A stretch of DNA of 64,000 nt from Betaproteobacteria bacterium. Its GTDB lineage: Bacteria > Pseudomonadota > Gammaproteobacteria > Burkholderiales > Thiobacillaceae. A model generated the notes under the pieces. It searched no databases. It was not told the DNA's origin and saw only the letters and a list, made by a program, of their open reading frames with translations. Below, piece by piece: positions 1 through 7,336 of this stretch. Where the stretch lies: NCBI GenBank assembly GCA_016234655.1, contig JACRAU010000013.1, positions 1 to 64,000 on the forward strand, read 5' to 3'. Numbering within the stretch: the stretch's first letter is position 1; every line of letters begins with the position of its first letter. The position numbers and the translations under genes were made by a program.

Positions 1-1
1 C

Positions 2-835
2 ATCCTGCAGACAGTGGCCGTCAAGGCCCCCGGAGTCGGCGACCGACGCAAGGCCATGCTTGAAGACATCGCCATCATGACCGGCGGCACCGTGATCGCC
101 GAGGAAGTCGGTCTCTCCCTGGAGAAGGCCGCCCTGCAGGACCTGGGCCAGGCCAAGCGGGTCGAAGTGGGCAAAGAGAACTCCATCATCATCGACGGCG
201 CCGGCACGGCCGACGCGATCAAGGCCCGCATCGGCCAGATCAACAAGCAAGCCGAAGAGGCCACCAGCGACTACGACAAAGAGAAGCTGCAAGAGCGCAA
301 AGCCAAGCTGGCCGGCGGTGTTGCCGTGATCAAGGTCGGCGCCGCGACCGAAGTCGAGATGAAAGAGAAGAAGGCCCGGGTGGAAGACGCCCTGCATGCC
401 ACCCGTGCTGCGGTGGAAGAGGGCATCGTCCCCGGCGGCGGCGTGGCCCTGCTGCGCGCCCGTTCCGCCATCGCCAAGCTGAAGGGCGACAACCACGACC
501 AGGACGCCGGCATCAAGATCGTGCTGCGCGCGATCGAGCAGCCCCTGCGCGAGATCGTCAACAACTGCGGCGAAGAGGCCTCGGTGGTGGTGAACAAGGT
601 GATGGGCGGCAAGGGCAACTACGGCTACAACGCCCAGACCGGCGAGTACGGCGACATGATGGAAATGGGCGTGCTCGACCCGACCAAGGTCACCCGCACC
701 GCGCTGCAGAATGCCGCCTCCGTGGCCGGCCTGATGCTCACCACCGACTGCATGGTCGCCGAGCATCCGGAAGACAACAAGCCCGCGATGCCGGGCGGCG
801 ACATGGGCGGCATGGGCGGCATGGGCATGATGTGA
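2..835 (+). CDS. groEL: Chaperonin GroEL, C-terminal half (5' end outside window)
   Basis: This is the ATP-driven folding chaperonin that forms the large ring of the GroEL/GroES machine in the cytoplasm. The reading frame is open from the first bases, so the gene begins before the window; 277 residues remain of a protein usually about 545 long. The visible part starts just ahead of the family motif [15 protein letters not shown], continues through the intermediate and equatorial segments ([15 protein letters not shown]), and ends in the typical methionine/glycine tail with GGM repeats. A strong terminator lies 26 bp after the stop, so this is the last gene of its operon, probably groES-groEL. 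No anomaly is seen. Confidence 0.97.
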   Translation: MLQTVAVKAPGVGDRRKAMLEDIAIMTGGTVIAEEVGLSLEKAALQDLGQAKRVEVGKENSIIIDGAGTADAIKARIGQINKQAEEATSDYDKEKLQERKAKLAGGVAVIKVGAATEVEMKEKKARVEDALHATRAAVEEGIVPGGGVALLRARSAIAKLKGDNHDQDAGIKIVLRAIEQPLREIVNNCGEEASVVVNKVMGGKGNYGYNAQTGEYGDMMEMGVLDPTKVTRTALQNAASVAGLMLTTDCMVAEHPEDNKPAMPGGDMGGMGGMGMM

Positions 836-860
836 TCGGCGCCCGCCGTCGAGCCTAAGA

Positions 861-888
861 AAAAGCCCCGCTCCGGCGGGGCTTTTTT
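861..888 (+). terminator. Rho-independent terminator of groEL
   Basis: The inverted repeat GCCCCGC-tccg-GCGGGGC (865-882) is extended by an A-run pairing with the following T-run (TTTTTT at 883-888). This GC stem plus U-tract is a textbook intrinsic terminator directly after groEL. Confidence 0.93.
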
Positions 889-928
889 ATGGCCGAGACA
901 TGGCGCGGCAATAATTCGCTGGTATTGC

Positions 929-957
929 TTGACATGACCTTGGTTACCACATGAAAT
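929..957 (+). promoter_or_regulatory. Sigma-70 promoter of the TonB receptor operon
   Basis: A perfect -35 TTGACA (929-934), a 17-bp spacer and a -10 TGAAAT (952-957, four of six consensus positions) precede the receptor gene. Predicted initiation near 964 gives a leader of roughly 25 nt. Confidence 0.65.
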
Positions 958-989
958 GAATCGATTAAGCCGCCAACAAGAAATGCCCC

Positions 990-2966
990 ATGCGCCCCGA
1001 TAAATTGTTAGCCGCCTGCCTGCTGGCCTTTTCCGGCAACGCGCTCGCCATCTCGGCCGACCTCGGCCAGCTCAGCCTGGAAGAGCTGATGTCGATCGAG
1101 ATCACCTCGGTGGCGAAGAAGAGCCAACGCCTGGCCGATGCCGCCGCCGCCATTCACGTCATCACCGCCGAGGACATCCAGCGCGCCGGCCTCACCAGCC
1201 TGCCCGAGGCCCTGCGCCTGGTCCCCGGCGTGCATGTGGCGCAGCTCGACGGCAACAAGTGGTCGGTCAGCGTACGCGGCATGGGCGGGCGCTGGGCCAG
1301 CCAGTTGCTGGTGCTGATGGATGGCCGCACGATCTACAACCCGCTGTTCGGCGGCGTGAACTGGGAAGTGCAGGACACCATGCTCGAAGACATCGAGCGC
1401 ATCGAGGTGATTCGCGGGCCGGGCGGCACGCTTTGGGGCGCCAACGCGGTCAACGGCGTGATCAACATCATCAGCAAGAAGGCGGCCGATACCCAGGGCG
1501 GCCTGGCCTATGCCCGCGCCGGCACGCACGATAACGGCGTGGGCCTGCGCTACGGCGCCGAGCTCGGCCCCGGCATGTATCTGCGCGGACACGCCAAGCT
1601 CGGCGGCCGCGAACCGTTCGAGTCCAGCGACCGCGCCGCCTATACCGGCGGCAGGCCGGCCGGCACGCCCGGCAACGAGGCCCATGACGGCTGGGACATG
1701 CGTAGCGCCGGCTTCCGCTTGGACAACCGGCTGGCCGGCGACGACAACTTCACCTTGCAAGGCGATGTCTACGACGGCGACATCGATCAAACGGCGGTCA
1801 CGGTCGTGCCCAGTAGGCCGGGCAATGTGCTGGTCCCCGAGACGGTGCGGGCAAGCGGCGCCAATATGCTGTTGCGCTGGCAGCGCCGGCTGGCCGATGG
1901 CGAGTTGCAAGTGCAGGCCTATGTCGACCGGACCGAACGCAAGGGCATGCTCCTGCGCCAACAGATCGACACTTGGGACATCGAGTTCCAGCACCGCTTC
2001 AGCCCGAGCGAGCGCCACGACATCGTATGGGGCGGCGGCTATCGCACCGTTGCCGGCGAATTGTCCGGATCGAACACGGTCTCGTTCAGCGAGACCAAGG
2101 GCGACACGGCGCTCTACAACCTGTTCTTGCAAGATGAAATCCAGCTCCGGCCCGACCTTGCCTTGACCCTGGGCGCCAAGCTGGAACACAGCGAATACGC
2201 CGGCATGGAACCGCAGCCCAGCGCCCGCCTGCTCTGGCAGGCGGATGCCAGCCAGGCCCTGTGGGCCGCCTGGTCGCGCGCGGTGCGCACGCCCTCGCTG
2301 TCGGACCGCTACGTCACCCTCGTGCAGACCAACCTGGCCCCGTTCACCCCGGTGGCCTTCAAAGGCAGCCTGCAATTCGATTCGGAACGCCTGACCGCCT
2401 ATGAAGCCGGCTGGCGTAAACAGCTACGCGACGACATCAGTCTCGATGCCGCCGTCTTCCTTTTCGACTACGACGATCTACGCTCGACCGAACGGACGAC
2501 GGCCATTCCGCCCACTTTTACCTTCGGCAACCGCTTGCGGGCCAAGAGCCATGGCTTCGAGCTGAGCGGCGCCTGGCGCGTCACGCCGGATTGGCGGCTG
2601 CGCGCCAGCTATTCGCGGCTTCGACTCGACGCCGAGCCCGAGCCGGGCAGCACCGACCCGTTCACCGAGGCGCGCATCGAGGGCAACAGCCCGAGCCATC
2701 AGTTCCAATTGCATTCCCATGCCCGCTTGCGGCCCGATGTCGATTTCGACGCCATGCTGTATTACGTCGGCGCGGTCCAGCAAGAGACGGCCGGCGACTA
2801 TCTCCGGCTCGACCTGCGCCTGGCCTGGCGGCCGCGTAAGGACTTGGAGCTCAACCTGGTCGGCCAAAACCTGCTGGACGACCGCCACTTCGAATTCATC
2901 GGCCAGGAAAGCCTGGCCAGCGACGTGCCGCGCGGTCTTTATGCCCAGGCCCGGTGGCGCTTCTGA
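990..2966 (+). CDS. TonB-dependent outer-membrane receptor
   Basis: A 658-residue outer-membrane beta-barrel receptor. Residues 1-20 form a signal peptide ending NALA. A plug domain follows (VITAEDIQRAGLTSLPEALRLVPGV, then the IERIEVIRGPGGTLWGANAVNGVINIISK signature in overlapping segments), then a barrel ending in an aromatic residue (ARWRF). The LSLEELMSIEITSVAKK box just after the signal peptide is typical of receptors encoded with YfiR-like proteins and sensor kinases. The gene overlaps the start of the YfiR-like gene, so the three genes probably form one operon from the promoter at 929. The substrate cannot be read from sequence; these receptors usually take up metal chelates, vitamins or glycans, and some instead feed a signalling pathway. 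Confidence 0.9.
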   Translation: MRPDKLLAACLLAFSGNALAISADLGQLSLEELMSIEITSVAKKSQRLADAAAAIHVITAEDIQRAGLTSLPEALRLVPGVHVAQLDGNKWSVSVRGMGGRWASQLLVLMDGRTIYNPLFGGVNWEVQDTMLEDIERIEVIRGPGGTLWGANAVNGVINIISKKAADTQGGLAYARAGTHDNGVGLRYGAELGPGMYLRGHAKLGGREPFESSDRAAYTGGRPAGTPGNEAHDGWDMRSAGFRLDNRLAGDDNFTLQGDVYDGDIDQTAVTVVPSRPGNVLVPETVRASGANMLLRWQRRLADGELQVQAYVDRTERKGMLLRQQIDTWDIEFQHRFSPSERHDIVWGGGYRTVAGELSGSNTVSFSETKGDTALYNLFLQDEIQLRPDLALTLGAKLEHSEYAGMEPQPSARLLWQADASQALWAAWSRAVRTPSLSDRYVTLVQTNLAPFTPVAFKGSLQFDSERLTAYEAGWRKQLRDDISLDAAVFLFDYDDLRSTERTTAIPPTFTFGNRLRAKSHGFELSGAWRVTPDWRLRASYSRLRLDAEPEPGSTDPFTEARIEGNSPSHQFQLHSHARLRPDVDFDAMLYYVGAVQQETAGDYLRLDLRLAWRPRKDLELNLVGQNLLDDRHFEFIGQESLASDVPRGLYAQARWRF

Positions 2967-3514
2967 TCGTGCGCGGATTGGCGCTTGTCTCGCTGCTGGC
3001 CTTGCTGCTGGCCTCCGGCCCGAGCGCCGCGCGCGCGGCGGATAGCAGCGCCGAATATCAGCTCAAGGCCGCCTTCCTCTATCGCTTCGCCCAGTTCACG
3101 GAATGGCCGGCCGGCGCCCTCGCGCGCAGCGAGTCGCTGGTCCTGTGCGTGCTCGGCGAAGACCCCTTCGGCGGCGCCCTGAGCGGCATCGAGGGCCAAG
3201 GCGTGCATCAACGCCCGCTCGCCATTCGCCGCTTGGGCGATGCGCAACAGATCAACCAGTGCCACATCGCCTTTCTCGGGCCGATGCGGCCCGACGCGCT
3301 CGGCCAGGCCATCCGGCGCGGGCGCCAATTCAACGTGCTCACGGTCTCCGATGCCAAGAACTTCGCCGCCGCCGGCGGCGCCATCCAATTCGTCGTCGTG
3401 AACGACCGCATCCAATTCGAGATCAACCACGCGGCGGCGGAGCAGGCCGGTCTCAAGCTCAGCTCGCACCTGCTCAAATTGGCCCGCACCGTATACACCA
3501 GCCTACCGGAATGA
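2954..3514 (+). CDS. YfiR-like periplasmic protein (DUF4154)
   Basis: A secreted protein of 181-186 residues. After a hydrophobic signal peptide ([22 protein letters not shown]) comes the DUF4154/YfiR signature [19 protein letters not shown]. Later blocks ([59 protein letters not shown]) fit the family throughout. Founding member YfiR is a periplasmic repressor of a membrane diguanylate cyclase in Pseudomonas. Here the next gene is a membrane histidine kinase, so this protein probably tunes that kinase from the periplasm (inference). The start is a GTG at 2954, overlapping the receptor gene by 13 nt; a GTG at 2969 gives a more classical signal peptide. The stop overlaps the kinase ATG (ATGA). 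Confidence 0.88.
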   Translation: MALLIVRGLALVSLLALLLASGPSAARAADSSAEYQLKAAFLYRFAQFTEWPAGALARSESLVLCVLGEDPFGGALSGIEGQGVHQRPLAIRRLGDAQQINQCHIAFLGPMRPDALGQAIRRGRQFNVLTVSDAKNFAAAGGAIQFVVVNDRIQFEINHAAAEQAGLKLSSHLLKLARTVYTSLPE

Positions 3515-5490
3515 GCCCCATGCCTTGGTTCAAGGACTACCCCATCCAGAAAAAGCTGCGCCTGGCGATCACGCTGGCCTGCGCCGCCCTGGTCGGCCTG
3601 TTCGCCGTCGCCTCGCTGGTCAGGGACATCACCTCGGCCAAGGCCGGGTTGGAGGAAAAATACGTCAGCCTCGCCGCCGTTCTGACCAGCAACCTCGCGC
3701 CCGCCGTCGTCTTCGGCGACGCGGCGGCGACGGCGCAAACCCTGGGCTCCCTGGCCAACGAGCCGCACGTGCTCTATGCGGCGGTCTATACCCGCGATGG
3801 CCGGCGCTTCGCCGATTATGTCGGCAACGTCGAGCGTGCCGATTCGACCCTCGCGGAAATCATGGGCGCCGCCGACGGCTTGTCGGCCGCCTGCCCCCAG
3901 AGCCGGTTCGGCCTCGATCGCTTGGTGCTGTGCCGGACCATCGAACTGAAGGGCGAGCGCTTGGGCGGCCTGGTGCTGATAGGCGGCCTCGCGCCTTTGT
4001 ACGGCCAGGTGATAAGCGTGCTGTTGATCGGCTTGATCATGTTGGCCGGCGCATTGCTCCTGGCCCTGCTGATTTCGCACCCGCTCGCCTCGGCCTTGGC
4101 CGGGCCCATCGTGCGGCTGACCGAGACGGTGCGCCAGGTCTCCGCTCGACACGACTACGGCACGCGCGCCGCCAAGGAAAGCAACGACGAATTGGGCCTG
4201 TTGACCGATGGCTTCAACGACATGTTGCGGCAACTCCAGCAACGCGACGAGCGCCTGCGGCAATACAGCGAGGAACTGGAGCACCTGGTCGCCCTGCGCA
4301 CGCGCGAACTCGAACAGACCGTCGAGGCGCTCAAGATCGCCAAGGAGCAGGCGGAGAGCGCCAATCGGGCGAAGTCCGAATTTCTGTCGAGCATGAGCCA
4401 CGAGTTGCGCACGCCGCTCAATGCCGTGATCGGATTTTCCCAGTTGCTCGAAGCGGACCCGAAACTCGATGCCGAGCTGCGGGGGCATATCCACGAAATC
4501 ACCCGCGCCGGCAATCATCTGCTGGCGCTGGTCGGCGATGTGATCGACCTGGCCAAGATCGAGTCCGGCCGCCTGGAAGTGCGGCTCGATACCGTGCCGG
4601 TCGGCCGCCTGTTCGAGGAATGCCGGCCCTTGATCCAGTCCTTGGCCCAGGGCCGGAATATCGACGTTCAATTCCTGCCCGGCGCATGCCTGGACATGGC
4701 AGCCGTCGCCAACCCCACCCGCCTGCGGCAGATCGTGCTCAATCTGGCCTCGAACGCCATCAAGTACAACCGGCTTGGCGGGCGCGTCACCGTGCGCTGC
4801 GTCGCCGCCGAGCCGAATCGACTGCGCCTCGCCATCGAGGACACCGGGGCGGGTATCGCCAAGGAACGCATGGCTCAGCTGTTCGAGCCGTTCAATCGCC
4901 TGGGCGCGGAAATGGGGCCGATCGAGGGCACCGGCATCGGCCTGGTCATCACCAAACACCTGACCGAACTCATGGGCGGGCGCATCGGGGTGGAAAGCAC
5001 GTCCGGCCAGGGTAGCACCTTCTGGGTGGAATTCGAGCGCGCGCCTTGGCACGCCGGCCAGCCGGCGCCGGCCGAGCCCGAGACCGATGCCACGGAGGCC
5101 GGCGCGCCGGAAGGCAGCATCCTTTATGTCGAGGACAACCCGGTCAATCTGCGGCTGGTGCAAATCGCCTTGTCCAGGCGCTGGCCCACGGTGACGCTGC
5201 TCGCGGCCGGCTCGGGCGAGGCGGCGCTGGCCATGCTCGAAGAGACCCGGCCCGATGTCATCCTGCTCGACATCGGCCTGCCCGGCATCAATGGCTATGA
5301 GGTCTTGCAACGACTGCGCGCGAACGAGGCGCGGCGGGACATCCCGGTCATCGCCCTCACCGCCAGCGCGACCAGCGACGATATCCGGCGAGGGCAAGGC
5401 GCCGGTTTCGAGGCCTATCTGACCAAGCCGATCCACATCGAGCAGATGTTCCAGACCCTGCGGCGCTTCCTGCCCACCGCCTCGTACTGA
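3511..5490 (+). CDS. Membrane hybrid histidine kinase (sensor-HAMP-HisKA-HATPase-REC)
   Basis: A 659-residue sensor kinase. The ATG at 3511 overlaps the YfiR-like stop and begins [17 protein letters not shown]. One membrane segment lies near residues 17-37, a periplasmic domain of CHASE8-like appearance at about 38-165, and a second membrane segment at about 168-192. HAMP follows, then a coiled coil, HisKA with phospho-acceptor His297 ([14 protein letters not shown]), an HATPase with N, G1 and G2 boxes ([22 protein letters not shown]), and a C-terminal receiver with Asp587 in LLDIGLPG. It senses a periplasmic cue, perhaps relayed by the receptor and YfiR-like protein. No separate output regulator is encoded in this operon; the sigma-54 activator downstream lacks a receiver. 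Confidence 0.92.
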   Translation: MSPMPWFKDYPIQKKLRLAITLACAALVGLFAVASLVRDITSAKAGLEEKYVSLAAVLTSNLAPAVVFGDAAATAQTLGSLANEPHVLYAAVYTRDGRRFADYVGNVERADSTLAEIMGAADGLSAACPQSRFGLDRLVLCRTIELKGERLGGLVLIGGLAPLYGQVISVLLIGLIMLAGALLLALLISHPLASALAGPIVRLTETVRQVSARHDYGTRAAKESNDELGLLTDGFNDMLRQLQQRDERLRQYSEELEHLVALRTRELEQTVEALKIAKEQAESANRAKSEFLSSMSHELRTPLNAVIGFSQLLEADPKLDAELRGHIHEITRAGNHLLALVGDVIDLAKIESGRLEVRLDTVPVGRLFEECRPLIQSLAQGRNIDVQFLPGACLDMAAVANPTRLRQIVLNLASNAIKYNRLGGRVTVRCVAAEPNRLRLAIEDTGAGIAKERMAQLFEPFNRLGAEMGPIEGTGIGLVITKHLTELMGGRIGVESTSGQGSTFWVEFERAPWHAGQPAPAEPETDATEAGAPEGSILYVEDNPVNLRLVQIALSRRWPTVTLLAAGSGEAALAMLEETRPDVILLDIGLPGINGYEVLQRLRANEARRDIPVIALTASATSDDIRRGQGAGFEAYLTKPIHIEQMFQTLRRFLPTASY

Positions 5491-5519
5491 CGCCCCGGCG
5501 GCGGCGCCGCTATCAGGAT

Positions 5520-5539
5520 ATCGAAATAGAAAATTCGAT
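5520..5539. promoter_or_regulatory. Inverted repeat upstream of the sigma-54 activator gene
   Basis: ATCGAA-N8-TTCGAT is a perfect 6-bp inverted repeat in a short AT-rich patch, otherwise rare in this GC-rich window, between the kinase stop and the activator gene. An extended -10-like TGTATGCT (5548-5555) follows. A transcription-factor site is plausible; its protein is unknown. Confidence 0.4.
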
Positions 5540-5646
5540 TTTCATCCTGTATGCTAAAAAACATCAGAGCCCACAAAGGGCCGGCCACGGAAAATGCGGC
5601 GTCTCGCCGCATTCGGCGCTTGGCAAAAACACAGGGAGAAATCGTC

Positions 5647-6741
5647 TTGCCTATATTCGATACTAGTCTTGGCGCCATGGGCGACCAAACGAACCATGGA
5701 CCGCTTTTCGGCGACGCCCGCGCGGCGAAGGCCAAGCGACGCGCCGAGCCCGATTTCTCGCCGCATCTGATCGGGCAGGACGCGAAGTTCCGCGAGGCCC
5801 TGCACACCATCCGCCGTCTGGCGAAATATGGCGCTACTGTGCTGATCCAGGGCGAAACCGGCACCGGCAAAGAGCTGGCGGCGCGCGCGATCCACTACCT
5901 GAGCCCCGGCGAGCAAGGGCCCTTCGTGCCCGTGCATTGCGGCGCCATTCCCGACGAGCTATGCGAGAACGAGTTCTTCGGCCATGCGAAGGGCGCCTAC
6001 ACCGGCGCTCAGGAGAGTAAGTCCGGCATCCTGGCGGCGGCCGAGGGCGGCACCCTGTTTCTGGACGAGATCGAATGCCTGTCGCCGCGAGCACAAGCCA
6101 TCCTGCTCCGGGTGATGCAAGACCACGTCTACCGTCCGTTGGGCAGCACGAGCCTGGTGCAGGGCCGCTTTCGCATCATCGCCGCCAGCAACCGCAACCT
6201 GGGCGCGATGATGCATGCCGGCGAACTGAGGCAAGACCTGTTCTACCGCTTGACCGTGTTGAGCGTAACCTTACCCTCCCTGCGCCAGCGGCCAAGCGAC
6301 ATCCCCGTGTTGGCGCGCCATTTCATCGGCAAGTTCGCACGCCAATACGGCTTGCCGGAAAAGGCCGTGAGCCCGGCGGCGCTCACGGCGCTCATGCGCC
6401 ATACCTGGCCGGGCAATGTGCGTGAACTGGAAAACTTCATCCACCGGCAGTTTGTGATGAACGAAGGCGGCATCCTGGAATTCAACGAATCGGCATTGTG
6501 CGACGACGCGCAAACGCCGTTGCCAGACAGCGCGGACGATGGTCTGCCCATTACGCAAGGCGTCGGCTTTCGACAGGCCAAGGAGGCCGCGATCGCCGAG
6601 TTTGAACGGCGCTACCTCATCCGATTGATGAAAGATTGCGTCGGCAACATCTCCCAGGCCGCGCGCATAGCCGGCAAGGAGCGCAGCACCTTGCGCCGCC
6701 TGCTGAAAAAACACGGCATCGCCGCGCGCGACGCCGCATGA
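5647..6741 (+). CDS. Sigma-54-dependent transcriptional activator without a sensory domain
   Basis: An enhancer-binding protein that would open sigma-54 promoters using ATP. From the proposed TTG start it has 364 residues: a short N-terminal tail, an AAA+ domain with Walker A GETGTGKE (69-76), the sigma-54 contact loop GAYTGA (116-121, Tyr for the common Phe), Walker B TLFLDEIE (Asp140/Glu141), an arginine-finger region and WPGNVRELENF, then a Fis-type HTH (GNISQAARIAGKERSTLRRLLKK). There is no receiver, GAF or PAS domain. TTG 5647 is chosen because AGGGAGA sits 8-9 nt upstream; ATG 5551 and ATG 5677 are in frame but lack a clear ribosome site. The next gene cluster starts with a sigma-54 promoter, so the eCIS is its likely target (inference). 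Confidence 0.88.
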   Translation: MPIFDTSLGAMGDQTNHGPLFGDARAAKAKRRAEPDFSPHLIGQDAKFREALHTIRRLAKYGATVLIQGETGTGKELAARAIHYLSPGEQGPFVPVHCGAIPDELCENEFFGHAKGAYTGAQESKSGILAAAEGGTLFLDEIECLSPRAQAILLRVMQDHVYRPLGSTSLVQGRFRIIAASNRNLGAMMHAGELRQDLFYRLTVLSVTLPSLRQRPSDIPVLARHFIGKFARQYGLPEKAVSPAALTALMRHTWPGNVRELENFIHRQFVMNEGGILEFNESALCDDAQTPLPDSADDGLPITQGVGFRQAKEAAIAEFERRYLIRLMKDCVGNISQAARIAGKERSTLRRLLKKHGIAARDAA

Positions 6742-6776
6742 ACACGGGCCGCTCCATCGCCTAAAACCCCAGGGGG

Positions 6777-6794
6777 TGGGGCGTCGGCGCACCA
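6777..6794 (+). promoter_or_regulatory. Candidate upstream activator site 1 for the eCIS promoter
   Basis: TGGGGCGTCGGCGCACCA is an imperfect palindrome (TGGGGC-N6-GCACCA) and is repeated with one mismatch 81 bp downstream. Its centre lies about 167 bp before the predicted start of the sigma-54 transcript, within the usual range for enhancer-binding proteins. Confidence 0.6.
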
Positions 6795-6857
6795 TCCCCG
6801 GTCTCGGCGGATTCCGCCGGCACTCAAGCGATCCCATCGTCCCATACCCTGCCACCC

Positions 6858-6875
6858 TGGGGCTTCGGCGCACCA
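6858..6875 (+). promoter_or_regulatory. Candidate upstream activator site 2 for the eCIS promoter
   Basis: TGGGGCTTCGGCGCACCA matches site 1 at 17 of 18 positions in the same orientation. Its dyad is extended outward by CC/GG (CCTGG...CCAGG). The centre is about 86 bp upstream of the predicted transcription start. A paired arrangement is typical for cooperative binding of sigma-54 activators. Confidence 0.62.
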
Positions 6876-6926
6876 GGCAAGCCCTCATCCTTCGCCTATC
6901 CCATTGATTCGACAGCCGCCGGCTCG

Positions 6927-6942
6927 TGGCACGAGTCCTGCT
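6927..6942 (+). promoter_or_regulatory. Sigma-54 (-24/-12) promoter driving the eCIS operon
   Basis: TGGCACGAGTCCTGCT matches the consensus TGGCACG-N4-TTGCW with one change. The invariant GG (6928-6929) and GC (6940-6941) are separated by exactly 10 bases. Predicted initiation near 6953 is 22 nt before the first ATG (6975). The upstream GTG at 6945 would not be on the transcript, which supports the ATG. Confidence 0.85.
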
Positions 6943-6974
6943 ATGTGCTTAGGCCTGCCTTTTTGGAGTCGGCG

Positions 6975-7238
6975 ATGGGCGATAGATCGGAGTCGGTGCG
7001 CGCCGCCATGGCCGGGATCGTGCATTACCTCGGCATGTGGCCCGGGGCGCGGGATACCGCCGAGGGCATAAGGCGCTGGTGGTTGTCGGCGCGCGACGGC
7101 GCGTTGACCGAGGAGGATGTGGAGGCCGCCCTCGATCAATTGCTCCAGCACGGCAGGATCACGCGCATGACCCTGCCGGACGGCAGCTATCTGTACGCGG
7201 GCATCGAGCCGAAGCCCGAGCGCACGGACAAGAATTAG
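6975..7238 (+). CDS. Small winged-helix-like protein, first gene of the eCIS operon
   Basis: An 87-residue soluble protein of unknown function. It looks like a compact helical/winged-helix fold: two helices (SVRAAMAGIVHYLG, TAEGIRRWWLSA), then LTEEDVEAALDQLLQHGRITRMTLPDGSYLYAG, which resembles the recognition helix plus beta-hairpin of a wHTH. The start is set by the sigma-54 promoter at 6927 and by GGAG (6965-6968) six bases upstream. As first gene of the operon it might be an autoregulator or an assembly factor. I do not recognise a named family. Confidence 0.7.
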   Translation: MGDRSESVRAAMAGIVHYLGMWPGARDTAEGIRRWWLSARDGALTEEDVEAALDQLLQHGRITRMTLPDGSYLYAGIEPKPERTDKN

Positions 7239-7251
7239 TTAGGGAATCACG

Positions 7252-7269
7252 GCGGCGGCAAGCCGCCGC
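7252..7269 (+). other. Strong hairpin in the gap before the sheath gene (first of two)
   Basis: GCGGCGGC-aa-GCCGCCGC is a perfect 8-bp inverted repeat just after the stop of the small first gene. There is no U-tract, so it is not a standard terminator; it could act in mRNA processing or stability. Confidence 0.5.
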
Positions 7270-7291
7270 AAGCCAAAGCAACCAGGGACGG

Positions 7292-7310
7292 CGCCGGCAT
7301 CCCGCCGGCG
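7292..7310 (+). other. Strong hairpin in the gap before the sheath gene (second of two)
   Basis: CGCCGGC-atccc-GCCGGCG is a perfect 7-bp stem with a 5-nt loop, about 12 bases upstream of the sheath ribosome site (GGAGAGGG at 7322-7329). With the preceding hairpin it would cap the 5' end of a processed sheath-tube message. Confidence 0.5.
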
Positions 7311-7336
7311 AGCCCGCAGATGGAGAGGGAAAACGT

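Noticed and set aside
800..832. Short repeat at the groEL 3' end
   Set aside because: These are the codons for the normal GGM tail of GroEL, not a mobile or regulatory repeat.
3208..5436. Minus-strand open frame of 742 codons opposite the hybrid kinase
   Set aside because: It mirrors the kinase frame, and its translation is low in hydrophobic order. The kinase motifs on the plus strand are unmistakable.
6945..6974. GTG at 6945 as start of the first eCIS gene
   Set aside because: It lies upstream of the predicted sigma-54 transcription start (about 6953) and has no ribosome site; the ATG at 6975 has GGAG at the right distance.
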